Below are positions 61,116 through 64,000 of a DNA stretch of 64,000 bases, piece after piece (the stretch's first letter is position 1; the number at the start of each line of letters is the position of its first letter). The stretch is from positions 682,001 to 746,000 of the forward strand of contig NZ_JBNGOQ010000002.1 of assembly GCF_050589645.1 (NCBI RefSeq), read 5' to 3'. A model generated the notes under the pieces. That model had not been told where the DNA came from. It did not search any database and saw only the letters and a program-made list of their open reading frames with translations. A program made the translations under genes and the position numbers. This stretch comes from JBNGOQ01 sp050589645 (GTDB taxonomy: Bacteria; Bacteroidota; Bacteroidia; Flavobacteriales; Flavobacteriaceae).

Positions 61116-62171
61116 ATGAAATTACAAATAGCCCTTTTGGCAGGAGACGGAATTGGTCCGGAGGTAATCGATCAGGCCGTAAAAGTGTCCGACGCTGTAG
61201 CACGGAAATTCAAACATGAAATCACTTGGGCTCCGGCACTTACTGGAGCCGCCGCCATCGATGCGGTTGGCGAGCCCTATCCGGACGAGACCCATGCCAT
61301 ATGCGTAGCGGCCGATGCGGTACTTTTTGGTGCCATAGGTCATCCACGTTTTGATCATGACCCCTCGGCCAAGGTACGTCCAGAACAGGGCCTGCTAAAA
61401 ATGCGCCAGAAATTGGGGCTCTTTGCCAATGTAAGGCCCACCTTTACCTTTCCCTCCTTGTTGGACAAATCACCCTTGAAACAGGAACGCATAGAGGGTA
61501 CCGACCTGGTTTTTTTGCGGGAGCTTACCGGAGGCATCTATTTTGGAAAACGTGGCCGGGAAGATAATGGGGAGACCGCCTATGATACCTGTACCTACAC
61601 ACGCGCAGAAGTACAGCGTCTGGCCAAAAAAGGTTTTGAGATGGCAATGAAACGCTCTAAAAAGCTATGCTGTGTGGATAAGGCCAACGTTTTGGAATCC
61701 TCACGGTTGTGGCGAGAGACCGTCCAAGCCATGGAAAAAGAGTACCCTGAAGTGGAAGTATCCTATGAATTTGTGGATGCCGTAGCCATGCGATTGGTAC
61801 AATGGCCCAAGGCCTATGACGTTTTGATCACGGAAAATCTTTTTGGTGATATCCTAACGGATGAGGCTTCCGTGATTTCAGGTTCCATGGGGCTAATGCC
61901 CTCTGCTTCCCTAGGCACCAAAACTTCGCTCTACGAGCCGATCCACGGGTCTTATCCCCAGGCCGCAGGCAAAGATATTGCAAATCCGCTGGCGACCGTG
62001 TTATCTGCCGCTATGCTTTTTGAGGACAAGGGCCTCACCGAAGAGGCAGATGCGATTCGGGCGGTGGTAAATAGATCCCTTGATGAAGGAATGGTGACGG
62101 AGGATCTGGCCGATGGTGGCAAATCGTACAAGACTAGTGAGGTCGGGGATTGGCTGGCAGAGCATGTTTGA
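61116..62171 (+). CDS. leuB: 3-isopropylmalate dehydrogenase
   Basis: LeuB oxidises and decarboxylates 3-isopropylmalate with NAD. The 351-residue protein has LLAGDGIGPEV, LRELTGGIYFG, and VLITENLFGDILTDEAS with the metal-binding Asp residues. It is the last gene of the operon, 20 bases after leuA. A palindromic repeat element follows. Confidence 0.96.
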   Translation: MKLQIALLAGDGIGPEVIDQAVKVSDAVARKFKHEITWAPALTGAAAIDAVGEPYPDETHAICVAADAVLFGAIGHPRFDHDPSAKVRPEQGLLKMRQKLGLFANVRPTFTFPSLLDKSPLKQERIEGTDLVFLRELTGGIYFGKRGREDNGETAYDTCTYTRAEVQRLAKKGFEMAMKRSKKLCCVDKANVLESSRLWRETVQAMEKEYPEVEVSYEFVDAVAMRLVQWPKAYDVLITENLFGDILTDEASVISGSMGLMPSASLGTKTSLYEPIHGSYPQAAGKDIANPLATVLSAAMLFEDKGLTEEADAIRAVVNRSLDEGMVTEDLADGGKSYKTSEVGDWLAEHV

Positions 62172-62189
62172 GAAAGGAGCGACTAAAAA

Positions 62190-62371
62190 ACATCCTCCCC
62201 TTTCTCACGCCAAAGGCGTGATTCATTCCCCTCCTTGTCAAGGAGGGAGCTTAAATAGGGCCCCTTTTCTAACTCAAAACACCCATGTGAAACAGCACTA
62301 AAGCTCCTCCCCTGGATCAGGGGAGGTGGATTCCGGCCGAGCACAGCGAGCGTCAGGGGACGGAGGGGTCA
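62190..62371. repeat. palindromic intergenic repeat element (REP-like)
   Basis: Three perfect hairpins lie in a row: TCACGCC-AAA-GGCGTGA (62205-62221), CCCTCCTTG-T-CAAGGAGGG (62229-62247) and CCTCCCCTG-GAT-CAGGGGAGG (62306-62326). They are followed by a GC-rich tail ending CGGAGGGGTC. Similar blocks are known to me in other flavobacterial genomes. No transposase is nearby. Confidence 0.65.
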
Positions 62372-62392
62372 AACCCACAGCCTTTTGTATTT

Positions 62393-63985
62393 CTATAAAA
62401 TATAGTCTGTACTGATAAAGTTGGAGAGCTTCATCTCCAGCAGTTTTTCCAAAATTTCGTTATTCAGCTCATTGTCTTTGGAAGCCACAAAGGTCCGAAT
62501 GGAAAATGACCGAAGCGCATCGTGGACGCTCAAGGTGGCCACGGCAGAATCTTTTCTCCCGGTAAACGGATATACATCGGGCCCTCTTTGACAGGAACTG
62601 TTCAAATTTACCCTACAGACCAGGTTGGCCAAGGTATCAATCAAGGGTGCCAGTTTGTATACATCCTTCCCGAACAAACTCACCTGCTGCCCGTAATTGG
62701 ATTCGGCCATATCGTCCAAAGGCTCTTGGATATTTTTAAAGGAAAGGATAGGGACCACCGGGCCAAATTGTTCCTCCTCGTACACCTGCATGTCCTTGCT
62801 CACAGGATAAAGGGCCGCGGGCCATATAAAATTATCATAATGCTCCCCGCCCTTTTTGTTGAGCACCTTGGCTCCTTTGGCAACAGCATCATCAATGAGC
62901 TCCTGGATGTACCCAGGTTTTGCAGGTTCGGGCAGGGGTGTTAATTGTACTCCTTCATCCCAAGGGTTTCCAAACTTAAGTGCATCGATCGCTTCGGAAA
63001 ACTTGCGGTTAAACTCTTCCACGATAGCCTCATGGGCGTAGACCACTTTTAAGGCGGTGCACCGTTGTCCATTGTAGGACAAGGTTCCCGCAATACATTC
63101 CTTGATGGCAAGGTCCAGGTCGGCATCAGGGAGGATTATGGCCGGGTTTTTGGCCTCCAAGCCCAGGACCAAACGCAAACGATTGCTTTTGGGATGTTGG
63201 TTTTGTAGCGCATTGGCAGACGAGCTATGCCCTATGAGTGCCAAGACATCTACCTTTCCTGTTTCCATGATGGGTCCGGCGATGGCCCTGCCTCTGCCGA
63301 ACAGAATATTGACCACGCCTTTGGGAAAACTTTCCTGAAAGGCTTCTATAAGCGGAGCAATTAACAAGACTCCATGTTTGGCGGGCTTAAAAATTGCCGT
63401 GTTACCCATAATGAGGGCGGGAATAAGTAAAGTGAAGGTCTCGTTCAAAGGATAGTTGTATGGACCCAGGCATAGCACTACGCCCAAAGGTCCTCTGCGT
63501 ATATGGGCATAGACACCCCCGTTTTTTTGAAATTTCGCCGAATTACGATCCAACTGTTTATAATCCTCAATAGTGTCCTGGATGTACTCTACCGTACGGT
63601 CAAATTCTTTTTCAGAATCGGGAAGGGACTTTCCAATTTCCCACATCAACAACTTAACGATCTCCTCCCTTTTGGAACCCATTTTTTCAACAAAGGTCTC
63701 CATACAAGAGATCCTGTCCTTTACACGCATGGTGGGCCATGTGCCTTGGCCTTTGTCATAGGCCTGTAGGGCTGCTTCCAAGGCCTCATAGGCCTCCTTC
63801 TCCCCCATGGTGGGGATACTGCCCAAAAGCGTAGGTGCATAGGACGCTGTGGAAGAAATGGTGGAATACACCTCCGAGGTTTCCCCATCCCATTTCCTGA
63901 GTTCCCCATTCACCAAAAAGTTCCTTTGGTGCAAAGGAGCCTTAATTTCAAACTTCTCCGGTATTATAGATTTTGTGCTAATCAT
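62393..63985 (-). CDS. gapN: NADP-dependent glyceraldehyde-3-phosphate dehydrogenase (non-phosphorylating)
   Basis: The 530-residue aldehyde-dehydrogenase has the GapN-like pattern PLGVVLCLGPYNYPLNET, FKPAKHGVLL and the catalytic pair Glu in LGLEAKNPAI and Cys in NGQRCTALK. GapN makes 3-phosphoglycerate and NADPH without ATP. Other ALDH substrates are possible, but the phrase set matches GapN well. No gene follows before the window end; the repeat element lies downstream of its stop. Confidence 0.88.
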   Translation of the reverse strand: MISTKSIIPEKFEIKAPLHQRNFLVNGELRKWDGETSEVYSTISSTASYAPTLLGSIPTMGEKEAYEALEAALQAYDKGQGTWPTMRVKDRISCMETFVEKMGSKREEIVKLLMWEIGKSLPDSEKEFDRTVEYIQDTIEDYKQLDRNSAKFQKNGGVYAHIRRGPLGVVLCLGPYNYPLNETFTLLIPALIMGNTAIFKPAKHGVLLIAPLIEAFQESFPKGVVNILFGRGRAIAGPIMETGKVDVLALIGHSSSANALQNQHPKSNRLRLVLGLEAKNPAIILPDADLDLAIKECIAGTLSYNGQRCTALKVVYAHEAIVEEFNRKFSEAIDALKFGNPWDEGVQLTPLPEPAKPGYIQELIDDAVAKGAKVLNKKGGEHYDNFIWPAALYPVSKDMQVYEEEQFGPVVPILSFKNIQEPLDDMAESNYGQQVSLFGKDVYKLAPLIDTLANLVCRVNLNSSCQRGPDVYPFTGRKDSAVATLSVHDALRSFSIRTFVASKDNELNNEILEKLLEMKLSNFISTDYIL

Positions 63986-64000
63986 AATATGTTCTCTTAG

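Noticed and set aside
62113..62301. A 62-codon frame across the end of leuB into the repeat element
   Set aside because: It follows the palindromes and overlaps leuB in another frame; no coding signal.
1..64000. CRISPR arrays, tRNA or rRNA genes, insertion sequences, prophage
   Set aside because: No regularly spaced repeats, no cloverleaf sequences in the short gaps, and no transposase, integrase or phage structural genes were seen.

Overview
The window looks like the chromosome of a marine-type member of the Flavobacteriaceae (Bacteroidota). The signs are TAnnTTTG -7 promoter boxes (often with a TTG/TTTG -33 box about 19 bases upstream) instead of sigma70 boxes, few Shine-Dalgarno sequences, A-rich start regions, a SusC/TonB-plug-like segment, DUF4369 thioredoxin lipoproteins, DUF2911, an alpha/beta-fused 2-oxoacid dehydrogenase E1, and many secreted or lipid-anchored envelope proteins. 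The genus cannot be fixed by reading alone. Coding density is high. No stretch over 300 bases lacks a gene; the largest gap is 56800-57095, which holds the leuC promoter and a possible leader peptide. I saw no rRNA, tRNA, CRISPR array, insertion sequence or prophage.

Layout. 1-2749: the 3' part of a MuiA/DUF4139 protein carrying a TonB-plug-like insert, then a secreted protein of unknown function. 2804-7169 (minus): a tight four-gene set with a glutamate/dicarboxylate symporter, a GshB-like ATP-grasp ligase, an N-formylglutamate amidohydrolase-like enzyme and a MATCAP-like QEGLA metallopeptidase. This is the best candidate here for a poorly described system. 7226-11321 (minus): aroC and an FAD/4Fe-4S dehydrogenase. 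11413-14867: a beta-barrel protein, a TlpA-like lipoprotein and a beta-propeller lipoprotein, separated by strong terminators. 15030-19000: rhomboid protease and LpxL-like acyltransferase fired from one palindromic divergent promoter, an alpha/beta hydrolase, and glmM. 19045-22080: ACP phosphodiesterase, ggt, and an unknown membrane protein. 22202-26948: a DNA-repair island with an autocleavable S24 regulator, a 60-residue ORF, a TIGR03915-type protein and uvrA, with an operator-like repeat array between the divergent genes. 27026-36000: LOG protein, an M1-like pseudoenzyme fused to an outer-membrane barrel, E1 dehydrogenase, and an M16 peptidase. 36146-42919: kinase/phospho-lyase fusion, DoxX, holA, an orphan HsdR_N nuclease, GT2, OmpA lipoprotein, YciO. 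43101-55617: UvrD helicase, DsrE, M20 amidohydrolase, FMN glutamate-synthase-like enzyme, a degenerate OmpA paralog, patatin, M1 aminopeptidase, recG. 55690-62171: a DUF2911 protein and the leucine operon leuC-[four-helix-bundle gene]-leuD-leuA-leuB. 62190-62371 is a palindromic repeat element, and gapN ends the window.

Working together: leuCDAB is one biosynthetic operon; the regulator, TIGR03915 protein and UvrA form a plausible damage-response neighbourhood; ATP-grasp ligase, amidohydrolase, metallopeptidase and glutamate carrier together suggest addition and removal of an amino acid (probably glutamate-like) on a peptide or small molecule. All functions come from motifs and family memory; no database search was possible.
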